Source of the DNA: Tubulanus polymorphus
Taxonomy: Eukaryota; Nemertea; Palaeonemertea; Tubulaniformes; Tubulanidae
Length of the DNA stretch: 64,000 bases
Reading direction: 5' to 3'
Assembly (NCBI RefSeq): GCF_964204645.1
Contig: NC_134026.1
Location: 14,226,450 to 14,290,449 of the forward strand
The notes beneath the pieces were generated by a model. It saw nothing but the letters and a program-made list of their open reading frames with translations, was not told the DNA's origin and did not search any database. A program made the translations under genes and the position numbers. Every line of letters starts with the position of its first letter. Within the stretch, counting starts at the first letter, position 1. Below, one piece after another: positions 45,334 to 55,103 of the stretch.

Positions 45334-45923
45334 ATGGTAGATTTAAAAGAATATAGGATATATGTTGATTCTAGAAGACTTACAAATTATAAATCACATA
45401 ATTTATTAATGCAACTGGATTTAAAATTTAAAAATTAGTTATGTAACTCTTTCTGTGTCGGATAAAACTGCTGAACACAGAGCCTTTTTTAATCTTAAAC
45501 CTGGGTTATATAATCTAGATACATTATCACAAGAAATTAATAGCAAAGCCTTGCACAAATTAAGTAGTGATTCGGGTTTGGCAATTGATTTTTAAGCTCT
45601 TAAGTGATAGTTCCAATAGAATTAAGATAAGGTTAGCTCATGATGAAAGACATCAATTTTTAGTAAAAAACCTATAGCTAAACTATTAGTAATTACACCT
45701 GAAAAACTTTACTTAAATGTTGATGCTATGCCTAATTTAACACCTAACACACACTTTTATATATTTATTGTAATTTAATCGAATCTACAAAAACATTTGA
45801 AGCAACTAAATATATATTTTGTGATTCTAGTATATTAAATATATGACAATTAAAAACTATTAAACAATTCAGTACACAAATAAATTATAATTTAGCTAAG
45901 TGTGATTTTAAACCATGTATTCC
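45334..45923 (+). pseudogene. PEN penton-like protein, Polinton D, 3' end lost in a rearrangement
   Basis: MVDLKEYRIYVDSRRLTNYK at a TAAATGG box. Internal deletions near 45440 and 45490, then LNVDAMPNLTPNTHFYI, ESTKTFEATKYIFCDSSILN and AKCDFKPCIP. The sequence is cut at about 45923, where antisense MCP sequence begins. Confidence 0.58.
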
Positions 45924-46516
45924 ATTTCCATCTATTTCATTTATAGGAGCAAATGTTATTTCAAATATAATATCTTCTTGAATTGCGTATTTATATAAAG
46001 GTGCATTATTATTTATAAATTCAAAGTCTAATGGAATTTTATATCTGCTTCCATAAATCTTTTTTATTGAATTATCTGTAGCATTAGTTATTATTGCATT
46101 ATTAGCTTCTGATCTTAATTTATCATGGTTTTCTGATTGGATGCCTTGAAATATCATATAATTTCTATTGTTTCTTTTGTTAACCATAAGTCTTTGTAAT
46201 GCATAAATAAATTATAATCATCTAATGAAAAAACTGTTTCTGGTCCAATCTTTAAAGTTAATTTTTTAATCAAATATCTCCCAACATTATCAACAACATA
46301 ATTATTATCATAGCCAGTTACTTTTATATCAGCTGATAAATAAATACTATTTGGAACATAAAAAGTATTTTGATTTAATCTCGGGATTCTTACATATAAA
46401 GTTTCATCAGGATTAATATTTGAGGGATTATGAGTAATTATATGATGATATCTTTCTTCTTTAATAGCATTAGATATTCTAGAATTCTTAGAAGGATTTA
46501 TATAACTCCCTCTCAT
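45924..46516 (-). pseudogene. Major capsid protein, N-terminal half, Polinton D (inverted piece)
   Basis: ATG 46516 in TAAATGAGAG: MRGSYINPSKNSRISNAIKE, DETLYVRIPRLNQNTFYVPN and LKIGPETVFSLDDYNLFMHY. A frame change follows near 46175, then YMIFQGIQSENHDKLRSEAN and YKYAIQEDIIFEITFAPINE. It preserves the reading across the two points where copy C is frameshifted. Truncated at the junction with PEN. Confidence 0.68.
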
Positions 46517-46536
46517 TTATTTAACAAAAAAATTAA

Positions 46537-47508
46537 TTATTTATTTTTGATCATATTCACTAACCCAAAAATAATAGCACTTACAACCGTTATTAAGAAT
46601 AGAATAATATGTTCCGCAGCAAAACTAATAATATTTCCAGCAGATTTTAATACAAAACCAACAATTGAAGCAATAATTCCAGGTAAAGCTGCATCAGATT
46701 GTTTAAATAGTTCCCATAGATATGTGCCTAATTTCTTTAAACCATCTTTAACTTTATCTTGTATAGAATTATTATTTGGTGGTTTATCCGGTTTGTAAGG
46801 TGTAGGTGTAGATTTTAATGAATTTGATATTGCTAAACCTATTGTTGTGAATACCATAGTTACAGCTGTTAGAATTGGAAGAATTGTTATACCTTCTACC
46901 TTAAATAATAATTTCAATCTATTTTTTAATGATATTTCAGAATTTGGTTTTATCAACAAATCTTTAAAAACAACTTTCTAATCTATTAATAGTATAATCA
47001 TATGATTTTAATAATAATTTGGTTTCTTCTTTCTGAAATTCTATGTTATATTCTAAATCATCTTTTTCTTTTTCTAAATATGCATTTCTTTTTTTAAATT
47101 CGATTTCTTCAATAACTTTATTATCTCTATCTAATTTTAATTGTTCTATTTCTTTAATTTTATCAGTTCTATCTTTTTCTAAAGTTCTAATTTTAAAATC
47201 TCATACTTTTATCATGCGCAAATTTATCAGCTTTATTTCTTATACTAATAATTTCTCAAATTGCTTTATCAGAAAATATATTTAAATCTTCTAATTGTTG
47301 ATCTGTTGCGACAAGTAACCCATTTGGTAAAAGTTTTTCAGATTGAACTCTTCTTGAATTAGGTTTACTAGTTTTTGAAGTTATATTCTGTTCAGAAGTT
47401 GTTTCTATTAACATTTTCTATTTCATTACTATTTCTTATTCTTTCAATTCTAGATAGGTTTAACTTAAGCAAAGTTGATTCTGCTAATATTTTGTTTTGT
47501 TTTTTATA
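46537..47508 (-). pseudogene. G8 C-terminal part, Polinton D (inverted piece)
   Basis: Ends at the stop at 46537. The last 140 codons are open: LLIKPNSEISLKNRLKLLF-like, GITILPILTAVTMVFTTIGL, ALPGIIASIVGFVLKSAGNI, FAAEHIILFLITVVSAIIFG. Upstream coiled coil with breaks, to about 47508 (KILAESTLLKLNL). Same order (G8 before MCP) as in B and C, with the whole piece flipped. Confidence 0.6.
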
Positions 47509-47715
47509 ACTTTGCGCGTAGTAGCACATGCCCGTAGTAGCACATGTGGGTCAACATATCCATGCTGTGAGTTGACCCCTAGGTGGCTCTCTTTCAAAAA
47601 ACGGAATGTAATGAACTGATTTCGGGTGAAATCTTTGCTCGCATCTCTGAACGACATTCTATCCAGAAAGGCAGAAACCCGTTATCGCTGCTTGCAGCTA
47701 TATTATTCTTATAAG
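47509..47715. repeat. Non-Polinton insertion with a dispersed repeat end
   Basis: More GC-rich than its flanks, with a duplicated 'cgtagtagcacatg' at the left. It ends in 'aaacccgttatcgctgcttgcagctatatt', whose GCTGC-TT-GCAGC hairpin recurs at 61799-61836. Probably a piece of another transposon; class unknown. Confidence 0.5.
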
Positions 47716-48010
47716 ATTTCTTAGAATTTATTTTAGGAAAAAAGTGAAAAAAAATATTATAATTATTTTTCAAATGATACTAGTAACTCTTTGGGTTAAT
47801 ACTAGCTAGTTAAAGAATTCTATTATTAACTAAGAAATATTAGATTTGAATATCTATTGGAAGTTATGTAATTTCTATTCAAATCTTATCAAAATCTATT
47901 AAATCTAGTGTTAATTAGAATTGAATAAGAATATATTAAAAATATAATAGAATTCAATAGTTAGTTAAGGATATGTAATTTTTAATACTTTCTATTAGAT
48001 TAGGAATGAT
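47716..48010. repeat. Polinton noncoding CTAG block, outside copy C
   Basis: Matches the 32215-32440 block of copy B ('atactagctagttaaag', 'ttatcaaaatctatt', 'aatctagtgttaattagaatt', 'taatttttaatactttcta'). It belongs to copy D or another older copy, since copy C starts only at 48132. Confidence 0.6.
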
Positions 48011-48042
48011 TTCATAATCATATATTTATTATGCAAATTGTA

Positions 48043-48108
48043 TTGATTTCAACATTCCTCACCGGGCTTCCGAAGCCCGGTAAGGTATGCGTGGAATGTT
48101 GAAATCAA
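48043..48108. repeat. 66-base nested palindrome
   Basis: Outer arms TTGATTTCAACATTCC and GGAATGTTGAAATCAA are perfect. Inside is a second perfect palindrome, ACCGGGCTTC-C-GAAGCCCGGT. GC-rich centre in AT-rich DNA, 23 bases before the insertion site of Polinton C. Confidence 0.85.
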
Positions 48109-48125
48109 CATAGTATAATAAAACA

Positions 48126-48131
48126 GCTGTT
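48126..48131. repeat. Target-site duplication (GCTGTT), left of Polinton C
   Basis: Identical to 59890-59895 on the other side. Six bases is the duplication length known for Polintons. Confidence 0.9.
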
Positions 48132-48199
48132 AGTAATTAGAAGATGGCGTTTTCATACCAGAGTACTCGAGTACTAGACACCACTCATCACCACAAGTA
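48132..48199 (+). repeat. Left terminal inverted repeat of Polinton C
   Basis: 68 bases, AGTAATTAGAAGATGGCG ... CACCACAAGTA. It contains the perfect 14-base palindrome AGTACTCGAGTACT. Weaker similarity to the right end continues about 25 bases further inward. Confidence 0.95.
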
Positions 48200-48216
48200 T
48201 TTTTTTTTCCTTACAA

Positions 48217-48780
48217 ATTGGGGAGAATGAACACCAGCCAGAAAACAATAATGTTAATAAAAATCAATATTATTGCCAATATTGTAAAAAATACATCGAT
48301 AAATCTAATAAATCTCATCATGAAAAATCTGCAAATCATATAAAAAATGTAATAGATTTTGAAACTCCAGAAAATTCCAATGAAAGAAAAGAACGATTAG
48401 AAAATATGAATGTGGATGAAATAAAATGTGAAGTTTGTAATGAATTTATAACAAAAAGGAATTATAAAAGACATCTCGAATCACAAAAACACCATCAAAC
48501 TTTGAGTAATAATGTTTCAGGAAAAGATTTTTTTGATGATAAACCTCAAAAAGTAAAAAAACCAACTTCAAAAACTAAATCCATTTCAAATAAACCTTAC
48601 ATGGAAAATGTTAGAAATTATATTGATTCACTAGAAATAAAAGATACAATTGAAATTTTAGAAACATTACATAGTAAAATTGGTCCTGCGGCTATTATAT
48701 TTAGATTCTTTAAAGGAACAACAATAGAAGATTATAGTAAATTTAATGAAATAATAGAAAAAATACTAGATTTGATAACA
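48217..48780 (+). pseudogene. Polymerase N-terminal zinc-finger fragment, Polinton C
   Basis: Aligned with 5868 onward in copy A, but the start codon position holds ATT instead of ATG. Then YYCQYCKKYIDKSNKSHHEK, DEIKCEVCNEFITKRNYKRH (both C-x2-C with downstream His) and IEILETLHSKIGPAAIIFRF. The polymerase text stops at LDLITDV and meets antisense ZF2 sequence, so about 3 kb of polymerase is gone. The open frame that runs on to 49020 is a fusion across this junction. Confidence 0.75.
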
Positions 48781-50105
48781 GATGTTATCAAATCAATATC
48801 ATCATACTCGAAATCACTATTGGCTTCTTCATTTTCATTTAATTGTTCTTGTATAATTTGTTTAGGTTCTTCCATTTCATTTTTCTCATTTAAATATATT
48901 TCTATCTTGTACCACATTTCATCTCGCTCTCTTTGTTTCTTTTTGTTCGTTAATTCATCAAATGGAATTATAATATCGATGTTTAAAAAATTTACAATCA
49001 TATTTAAAAAGAATTCATAATTTATTGAATCTGTTATTCTATTTTCCAAATGAAACATTAATATTTGTTTAAATATTTTTTTTTATATTTTCCATATCTT
49101 CTTCTGTTAATTTAGGTTTTTCATAATAATCGTTAAATAATAAATATAAATACATTTTCTTTTGTTTTGTGTTAAATGTTGACGGAATAATTGTTTTTAT
49201 AATATCTTTTTTAGTTATTTCACCATTTTTATTTTCTATTATTTTCATTTTTTCAAGCCATTGCATATATTCTGGTGTATGATCTTCTATAGAAAATATT
49301 TTAAGAATTTCATCTAGATAATCTAATTTTGGATCTATGAGAAAATTTCTAGTTTTTTCTTCACTCCATAAATTCTTTTGCCATCCACAATCAACACAAA
49401 ATAACACAGTACCTTCTTGTCTTAAGGATAACTACATTGTGGACATTTTCGTTTATAATTTATTGGTAATAGATCTTCATTAAGCTCTTAGTATTTTCTT
49501 ACGTTTTCTTTATGTTTTATTGTTCTATTATGTAGATTTGAATTACTTGTTGTAATAATCAATTTACAATATTTACAATAATATGTTTTTCTTGTCAATT
49601 CATTATATTGTTTTTCTAACTTTTCAACTGTTTCTTTATTATCTGGTAACGTTTTCTCATATTTTATTTTTTCTGATATATCATTTTTTCTTTCATTGAA
49701 TTCAGTTTCAAATTTATTAGAAATTTTATCTATATGTGCTTTACGAAATTGATGATTCTCCCAATCTTCTATATTTTCAGGGCTATATTTTATTCGACAA
49801 GGCTCGCAGAAATGATCTTTTATATTATCCTTATCATAGAATAAGAAAGGTCTTTTCCAAATAATTTCAGGTTCAACATCAACAGAATTACTATTACTTT
49901 CGTTACTATCAACATTAACCGTTGTGTTAGTAATTTTGCACTTCTCTGAATGTTTTTTAACATAATTTCTTGAGAATAATTTATTACATTTTGGACAGTT
50001 TAGTTTAGGGGGTTTATAATTTTCTTCATGTTTTTTCATATGTCGAGCCATATTACTTTTTCTTAGAAGTTCACCACAAATTTCTCATGGTATCTTCTCA
50101 TCCAT
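48781..50105 (-). pseudogene. ZF2 multi-finger zinc protein, Polinton C
   Basis: ATG 50105 in TAAATGGATGAG. Reads MARHMKKHEENYKPP, LNCPKCNKLFSRNYVKK, a Ser/Asn linker, RPFLFYDKDNIKDHFCEPC, IEDWENHQFRKAHIDKISNK, a Lys/Glu coiled coil, RKTYYCKYCKLIITTSNS and CPQCSYP. After two frame changes (near 49487 and 49410) come FHLENRITDSINYEFF, FDELTNKKKQRERDEMWYKI and an acidic tail. Two to four zinc-binding modules. The 3' end is joined to the polymerase stub at 48780. The gene is antisense to the virion genes and shares its upstream spacer with PEN (divergent starts, about 68 bases apart). Confidence 0.65.
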
Positions 50106-50173
50106 TTATTAAGGAAAAATTTTATTAAAATTAATTTTTAGTGATGAGCGGTAATTTTTTTATGTTATAGATA

Positions 50174-50845
50174 ATGGTAGAATTAAAAGAATACAGAATA
50201 TTTGTTGATTCTAGAAAACTTACAAATTATAAATCACATAATTTACTAGTTCAATTAGATAGAGAATTTAAGAATTGTGTTGATTTAAAATTAGTAAATA
50301 TAAGTTTATGTAACTCATTTTACAATATATCAGATAAAACTGATGAACATAGAACCCTTTTTATTTTTGATAATCTTGATAAAAAATGGTATCAACTTAT
50401 GCTTATACCAGGATTATATAATTTAGAAACATTAGTGCAAGAAATTAATAGAAAAGCTCGGAATGGATTAGGTAATGGTAATTCTAAATTTAATATTAAA
50501 TTAATAAAAAGTGAGATCTCTAATAAAATTAAAATAAAGTTTGATGATGAAATGATTAAATCTAATGTATTTATGATAAAAAGACATACTTTCATGGTAA
50601 AAAAACCTTTTGCTAAACTGTTAGGAATTACTCCAAATAATTTTATTGATGGAAACATACACGTTAACTCAAATATAATACCTTTTACACACTTTTATAT
50701 TTATAATTTAGCTGAATGTGATTTTAAACCTTGTATTCCACATTTCAATAATTTTAAATTAGAAATAAGAAATCATAATGGTTATTTAATTGATTTGAAT
50801 AATTTTCCTGTGATATATGCATTAGTTATAAGATGTAGAGAGTAA
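50174..50845 (+). CDS. PEN penton-like minor capsid protein, Polinton C (open, internally shortened)
   Basis: 223 residues. MVELKEYRIFVDSRKLTNYK, DNLDKKWYQLMLIPGLYNLE, FMVKKPFAKLLGITPNN, then the C-terminal beta-rich block LEIRNHNGYLIDLNNFPVIY with LVIRCRE. Minor capsid (penton, single jelly-roll) is my reading from position in the element and from the C-terminal pattern. Against copies A and B, some 45-50 residues are missing in the middle: HFYIY joins directly to NLAECDF. The missing span is flanked by short 'aatttag' direct repeats, so an in-frame deletion is likely. The spacer reads GATAATGG rather than TAAATGG. Confidence 0.62.
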   Translation: MVELKEYRIFVDSRKLTNYKSHNLLVQLDREFKNCVDLKLVNISLCNSFYNISDKTDEHRTLFIFDNLDKKWYQLMLIPGLYNLETLVQEINRKARNGLGNGNSKFNIKLIKSEISNKIKIKFDDEMIKSNVFMIKRHTFMVKKPFAKLLGITPNNFIDGNIHVNSNIIPFTHFYIYNLAECDFKPCIPHFNNFKLEIRNHNGYLIDLNNFPVIYALVIRCRE

Positions 50846-50861
50846 TTTTTTCATTATATAA

Positions 50862-51185
50862 ATGAATATAACTGTTGGACCGAGTATATGTTTTGGATTT
50901 GATTTTAAACGTGAGAAAGAAATGAAATTTAACATTAATGATGTAATTATACATATCAAAAATATTGCATTTTCTAATGAAACAACATTTGAGTATGAAA
51001 CAACAAAAGATAAAGAAACTTTAAATGTAGAAAAGATTACTAATTTAATTAGAGAATCTTTAAGATTTTATGAATTAGATGAAGATTTTATCATCGATGA
51101 TATTAAAAAAATAATAATTGAAATATATACAAATGAAAATAGTAATGAAATAAATGTTGATTTGATCATAAATAAGTTAACTTAA
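50862..51185 (+). CDS. G3 helical protein, Polinton C
   Basis: 107 residues from MNITVGPSICFGFDFKREKE in a TATATAAATG box. The rest is acidic-basic helix: VEKITNLIRESLRFYELDED and VDLIINKLT. It stops at TAA 51183, about 12 codons before the end seen in copy A, so the copy is slightly truncated. No recognised domain. Placed between PEN and G4 in all copies. Confidence 0.58.
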   Translation: MNITVGPSICFGFDFKREKEMKFNINDVIIHIKNIAFSNETTFEYETTKDKETLNVEKITNLIRESLRFYELDEDFIIDDIKKIIIEIYTNENSNEINVDLIINKLT

Positions 51186-51219
51186 TATTTTGAAGATAGT
51201 ATTTTTTTTTGATTAATAA

Positions 51220-51441
51220 ATGAGTGATAATAAGTGGATAATAACTGGATTATATAATGGAGCATTACTATCAGTTGGAACTGTTGGTTATTCAATGGTA
51301 TTAAAAAAGGTATTCAAAATGGGAAGTGTTAATGTTGATAGATTTGATATCAATGATATTTTAAAATTAACATTAGCAGTTACTTTATCTAATTTAACTA
51401 TTGATTATTTAGAAAAACAAAAATATATTCCTCCCATATAA
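51220..51441 (+). CDS. G4 small membrane protein, Polinton C
   Basis: 73 residues: MSDNKWIITGLYNGALLSVG, one clear hydrophobic span, KKVFKMGSVNVDRFDINDIL, a weaker apolar helix, YLEKQKYIPPI. Start in TTAATAAATGAG. The near-identity with copies A and B, while neighbouring genes diverge, suggests purifying selection during element activity. Confidence 0.65.
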   Translation: MSDNKWIITGLYNGALLSVGTVGYSMVLKKVFKMGSVNVDRFDINDILKLTLAVTLSNLTIDYLEKQKYIPPI

Positions 51442-51465
51442 ATACATAATTTTTTTGTTAAATAA

Positions 51466-51888
51466 ATGGCTTCTGCAATTATAACTATTATAGGATCGGC
51501 AATTGTTAACGCTTTAGCATTTACTGGTGGTGGATATTTATTTAAGCATATTGATAAAAATGGATCATTAACAGAACAAAAAAGACATAACTTAGCATTA
51601 GAGAAATATAATAAAGCAGCAGAAGAATATAGAGAAAAAAGACAAAACTATATGGATTATATTAACAAGGAATTATATGATCAGAAGATTTCACATAGAG
51701 ATTTTCAATCAGTTGATGATGCAATGAGTTTATATAACGCGGTAACCAATAAAGAAAAATTACATCTATACAAACCTAATTTATCAGATTATTATACCCC
51801 AAGTAAAGAACAACAGAAATATGAAATAATTTGGATTTTAGGCGGAACAGTTATTGTTATATTTGTAGCATATAAATTTACTAATTAG
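51466..51888 (+). CDS. G5 membrane protein, Polinton C
   Basis: 140 residues. An N-terminal span (residues about 3-25, AIITIIGSAIVNALAFTGGG), a long amphipathic helix (LALEKYNKAAEEYREKRQNY), DFQSVDDAMSLYNAVTNKEK, and a C-terminal span (IIWILGGTVIVIFVAYKF). This two-anchor protein with a helical hairpin recurs in invertebrate Polintons as I know them, without assigned function. TTAAATAAATGG start. Confidence 0.65.
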   Translation: MASAIITIIGSAIVNALAFTGGGYLFKHIDKNGSLTEQKRHNLALEKYNKAAEEYREKRQNYMDYINKELYDQKISHRDFQSVDDAMSLYNAVTNKEKLHLYKPNLSDYYTPSKEQQKYEIIWILGGTVIVIFVAYKFTN

Positions 51889-51908
51889 TAATTTATTTTT
51901 CTAAATAA

Positions 51909-52334
51909 ATGGAAGATAATATTGATATTATTCCTCATGATATAAATAAAACTAAATTAAAAATATATTTAGAAAAACAAATATCAGAATTTGAAAGTGA
52001 TTTAAAAGTTAAAAAGAAAAAATATTTAAAAAGTAAAATTATATATTATTTGATTATAAGTGGTTCGGTTACAATTAGTTCTGTAATAACATTTCTAGCA
52101 ATATTCAGTCCATTAACACCTTTAGCTATATCAATTGGTGTGTTAGGATTATGTTCAAGTGTTTTAACTGGTATAAGTTCAAAATTAAATATAAAAAGTA
52201 ATAAAGAAAAAATTAAAACTAATATAAAAGAAATTAATAGATTAAAGAATACACTAGATTATGTAATGAGTTTAAATGGTCATATAACAGTTGAAGAACA
52301 AGATAAATTATTAAAAGAATTAGTTAATTATTAA
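51909..52334 (+). CDS. G6 two-span membrane protein, Polinton C
   Basis: 141 residues. Acidic start MEDNIDIIPHDINKTK, a basic helix (LKVKKKKYLKSK), two hydrophobic segments (residues about 45-66 and 71-90; SVTISSVITFLAIFSPLTPL then GVLGLCSSVLTGIS), then a Lys/Asn-rich coiled tail ending EEQDKLLKELVNY. Start in CTAAATAAATGG. Between G5 and G7 in every copy. Function unknown; membrane association is likely. Confidence 0.62.
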   Translation: MEDNIDIIPHDINKTKLKIYLEKQISEFESDLKVKKKKYLKSKIIYYLIISGSVTISSVITFLAIFSPLTPLAISIGVLGLCSSVLTGISSKLNIKSNKEKIKTNIKEINRLKNTLDYVMSLNGHITVEEQDKLLKELVNY

Positions 52335-52350
52335 TTTTTTTATTATATAA

Positions 52351-53607
52351 ATGGGGTTTCCAAAAGCTTTCCAATATAATAAATCACATGAATATTATAA
52401 ATATAATACTCCAGCAATAGATTTTAGTAACATGATAATATATAAAAATTTAGTTTTACCTTCATTGATTAATTTAGAAATTTATGTTACTGAAACAAAC
52501 TATTTTATTTCTAAAATGGAAAATATATTTAATACATATGAAGTTACTTTTACTCGAGATGAATATAATATATATAAAGTAAAATCTAATATGAAATATT
52601 GGCAGAATCAATTAAATTTTGCTGTTCATTGTGCAACAGCTGGTTGTGGTGTAAGTTGGCATGATCACTTGAATAACTTAGATAAAAATTTGAAATATTC
52701 TGATTTAAAATTCATTCATACAATATTTAGATTTCATGTATACTTTCAAATTAGAATTATATTAAATGAATTAGAATGCCCTATACCTGGATCAAAATAT
52801 TTTAAAGAATTGGATAATAATATTAATCTATCTAAGTTTTATAAAATATGTAATGAATTTAATATAAATATTAATTTCGATTTTAGAGCGCATGGTAAAT
52901 TGCAAGGTGTTGGTGAAGAGTATGAAATAAAAAGAATTGATTATATGCATAGAATTTCAGCTTATCATAATTATAAAATTGATAATAATAATGGTTGGGT
53001 TTATTTTATTGAATCTTATAGTGAAGGATTTACAAAACCTGGAATACAAAGAATAAATCAATCAATTAGAACTTATTTGATATGTATTTTAGGTGCGCAA
53101 GTTGAAACAAGATCACCAATAGTTGGAAATAATAGTACTTCATTTGATGCGCAGAAACAATTTAAAGTATTATTTGAAGATTCCATTCATAATGATAAAA
53201 AGAGATCGATTCCAGAAAACATTGTAAGATATCAAAATTATTTAGATAAATCTCATGTAAGACTAAATTATTGTATAGGCCCTAATCTATTAATTATTTC
53301 TAATGATTTAGTATTAAAGATGGGAAATATAATTGGTTATAATAATCTAATTAAAACTGCAACAATAAATAATTCAATTGGATTAAATGATATAAATAAA
53401 AAGATTATTACTGCTCCAAAATTAATGGAAGGTGAAAAAAATAAAAAACACATTCAATCAACAGAAACTAAAACTAAGAATATTAAATTGGATAATGATT
53501 CCAAAATAAAAGATTACAATACTACAGAAATACTACATGAAAATACTAAATTAGCTTTAACTTGTATAGGAATTGTTATAGGAGCAATATTATATTTTAA
53601 ATTTTGA
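52351..53607 (+). CDS. G7 conserved Polinton protein with C-terminal membrane anchor, Polinton C
   Basis: 418 residues, open. The globular region has YWQNQLNFAVHCATAGCGVS (about residues 78-97), ELECPIPGSKYFKELDNNIN, NNNGWVYFIESYSEGFTKPG, AQVETRSPIVGNNSTSFDAQ and SHVRLNYCIGPNLLIISNDL. A Lys/Thr/Asn-rich stalk follows, then a final membrane segment (LALTCIGIVIGAILYFKF, 400-418). Tail-anchored type II topology, large domain inside. The 'YWQ.QLNFAVWCATTGCGVS' block recurs in invertebrate Polintons; no enzymatic motif is seen. A structural or receptor-like virion role is conjecture. Confidence 0.65.
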   Translation: MGFPKAFQYNKSHEYYKYNTPAIDFSNMIIYKNLVLPSLINLEIYVTETNYFISKMENIFNTYEVTFTRDEYNIYKVKSNMKYWQNQLNFAVHCATAGCGVSWHDHLNNLDKNLKYSDLKFIHTIFRFHVYFQIRIILNELECPIPGSKYFKELDNNINLSKFYKICNEFNININFDFRAHGKLQGVGEEYEIKRIDYMHRISAYHNYKIDNNNGWVYFIESYSEGFTKPGIQRINQSIRTYLICILGAQVETRSPIVGNNSTSFDAQKQFKVLFEDSIHNDKKRSIPENIVRYQNYLDKSHVRLNYCIGPNLLIISNDLVLKMGNIIGYNNLIKTATINNSIGLNDINKKIITAPKLMEGEKNKKHIQSTETKTKNIKLDNDSKIKDYNTTEILHENTKLALTCIGIVIGAILYFKF

Positions 53608-53622
53608 TTTTTTATTATATAA

Positions 53623-55083
53623 ATGGGTGTAGAATGTGGAGAAGATATTGGAATAGATAATTTTGATGAACCTGGCATAACTGATGAACAACAACCTGAT
53701 TTTAGTGAAAAAAGTTTTAATGACGGTAATAAGCCAGGATATAATAATAATTTAAATATGCCTGATTATATTAAAAATGCAGAATCACAATTAAATCCTG
53801 AAAATTTAGACCCAGATTTAGTAAAACAAGATTTAGATAATTTAAACAAAATACCTAAATTAGAAGATTTAATTGAAAAATCTAAACTTAACATAAATGA
53901 TGAAGACGTTGGACTTTTAGCAGATCAATTAAAATTTTTATATAATGGTAAATGTTATTATCGTTTGAAAGGTGATTATTATATTGATATCACTTATAAA
54001 AATAATAAAAATAAAATATTATCAGAATCAACTTAAGAAAAATTAAAACCAGATAGAATTAAAATAATAAGTAATAGTAATGAAATAACTGATGTTACAC
54101 AAAAAGAAAAAGATGATAATATAGACGTATTTAAACAAAGAATTAATGAGTTATTTGACAAAATCAAAAAGAAATCAGAAACAGAAACAACTTCTGAACA
54201 GAATAAAACTTCCAAAACTAGTAAACTTAAATCAAATAAAGTTCCAATTGAAAAACTTTTACCGAATGGATTAATTGATGCAACAGATCAACAATTCGAA
54301 GATTTAAATAATATATTTTCTGTTGAAGCAAATAGAGAAATTAAAAGTATAAGACTTGCATCTGATAAAATTGAGCATGATAAAAGTATAAGAGATTTAA
54401 AAATTAGAACTTTAGAAGATGAATTTTTTAAATCAAGAAAATGATCGGAACAACTAAAATTAGATAGAGATAATAAAGTTATTGAAGAAATCGAATTTAA
54501 AAAAAGAAATGCGTATTTAGAAAAAGAAAAAGATGATTTAGAATATAACATAGAATTACAAAAAGAAGAAATTAAATTATTGTTAAAATCATATGATTAT
54601 AATATAAATAGATTAAAAGTTATTTTTAAAGATTTGTTGATAAAACCAAATTCTGAAATATCATTGAAAGATAGAATAAAATTATTATTTAAATTAGAAG
54701 GAATAACAATTCTTTCAATTCTAACAGCTGTAACTATGTTATTTACAACAATTTGTTTAGCTATATCAAATGCTTTGAAATCTACTCCTACTCCCAATAA
54801 ACCAGATAAACCCCCAGATAATAATTCTATACAAGATAAAGTTAAAGATGGTTTAAAGAAATTAGCAAAATATTTATGGGAACTATCAAAGAAATCTGCT
54901 GCAGCATTACCAGGAATTATTGCATCAATTGTTGGTTTTATATTGAAATCTGCAGGAAACATTATTAACTTTGCTGCTGAGCATATTATTTTATTTTTAA
55001 TTACAGTTGTAAGTGCTATTATTTTTGGGTTAGTGAATATGATATCAAAAAGATATCAAGAACAAAATAATAAAAATAAATAA
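53623..55083 (+). pseudogene. G8 coiled-coil and membrane protein, Polinton C (two in-frame stops)
   Basis: 487 codons in one frame, interrupted by TAA at 54034 and TGA at 54442. Acidic N-terminus MGVECGEDIGIDNFDEPGIT, then PDYIKNAESQLNPENLDPDL, VGLLADQLKFLYNGKCYYRL, a long coiled coil (about residues 230-330), and three hydrophobic stretches: ITILSILTAVTMLFTTICLA, ALPGIIASIVGFILKSAG, IILFLITVVSAIIFGLVNM. The globular middle of copy B is replaced by different text here, so G8 is a variable protein with constant ends. Confidence 0.6.
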
Positions 55084-55103
55084 TTAATTTTTTTATTAAA
55101 TAA

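Larger units (their letters stand above)
40803..47508 (+). mobile_element. Polinton/Maverick copy D (truncated and rearranged)
   Basis: Begins inside the polymerase and runs through its C-terminus, the ZF2 gene (-) and most of PEN (+). At about 45923 it jumps to an inverted piece with MCP N-terminal half (-) and G8 C-terminal part (-). No terminal repeats. It is the only copy in which the polymerase C-terminus can be read, and it also carries an intein relic. Confidence 0.8.
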
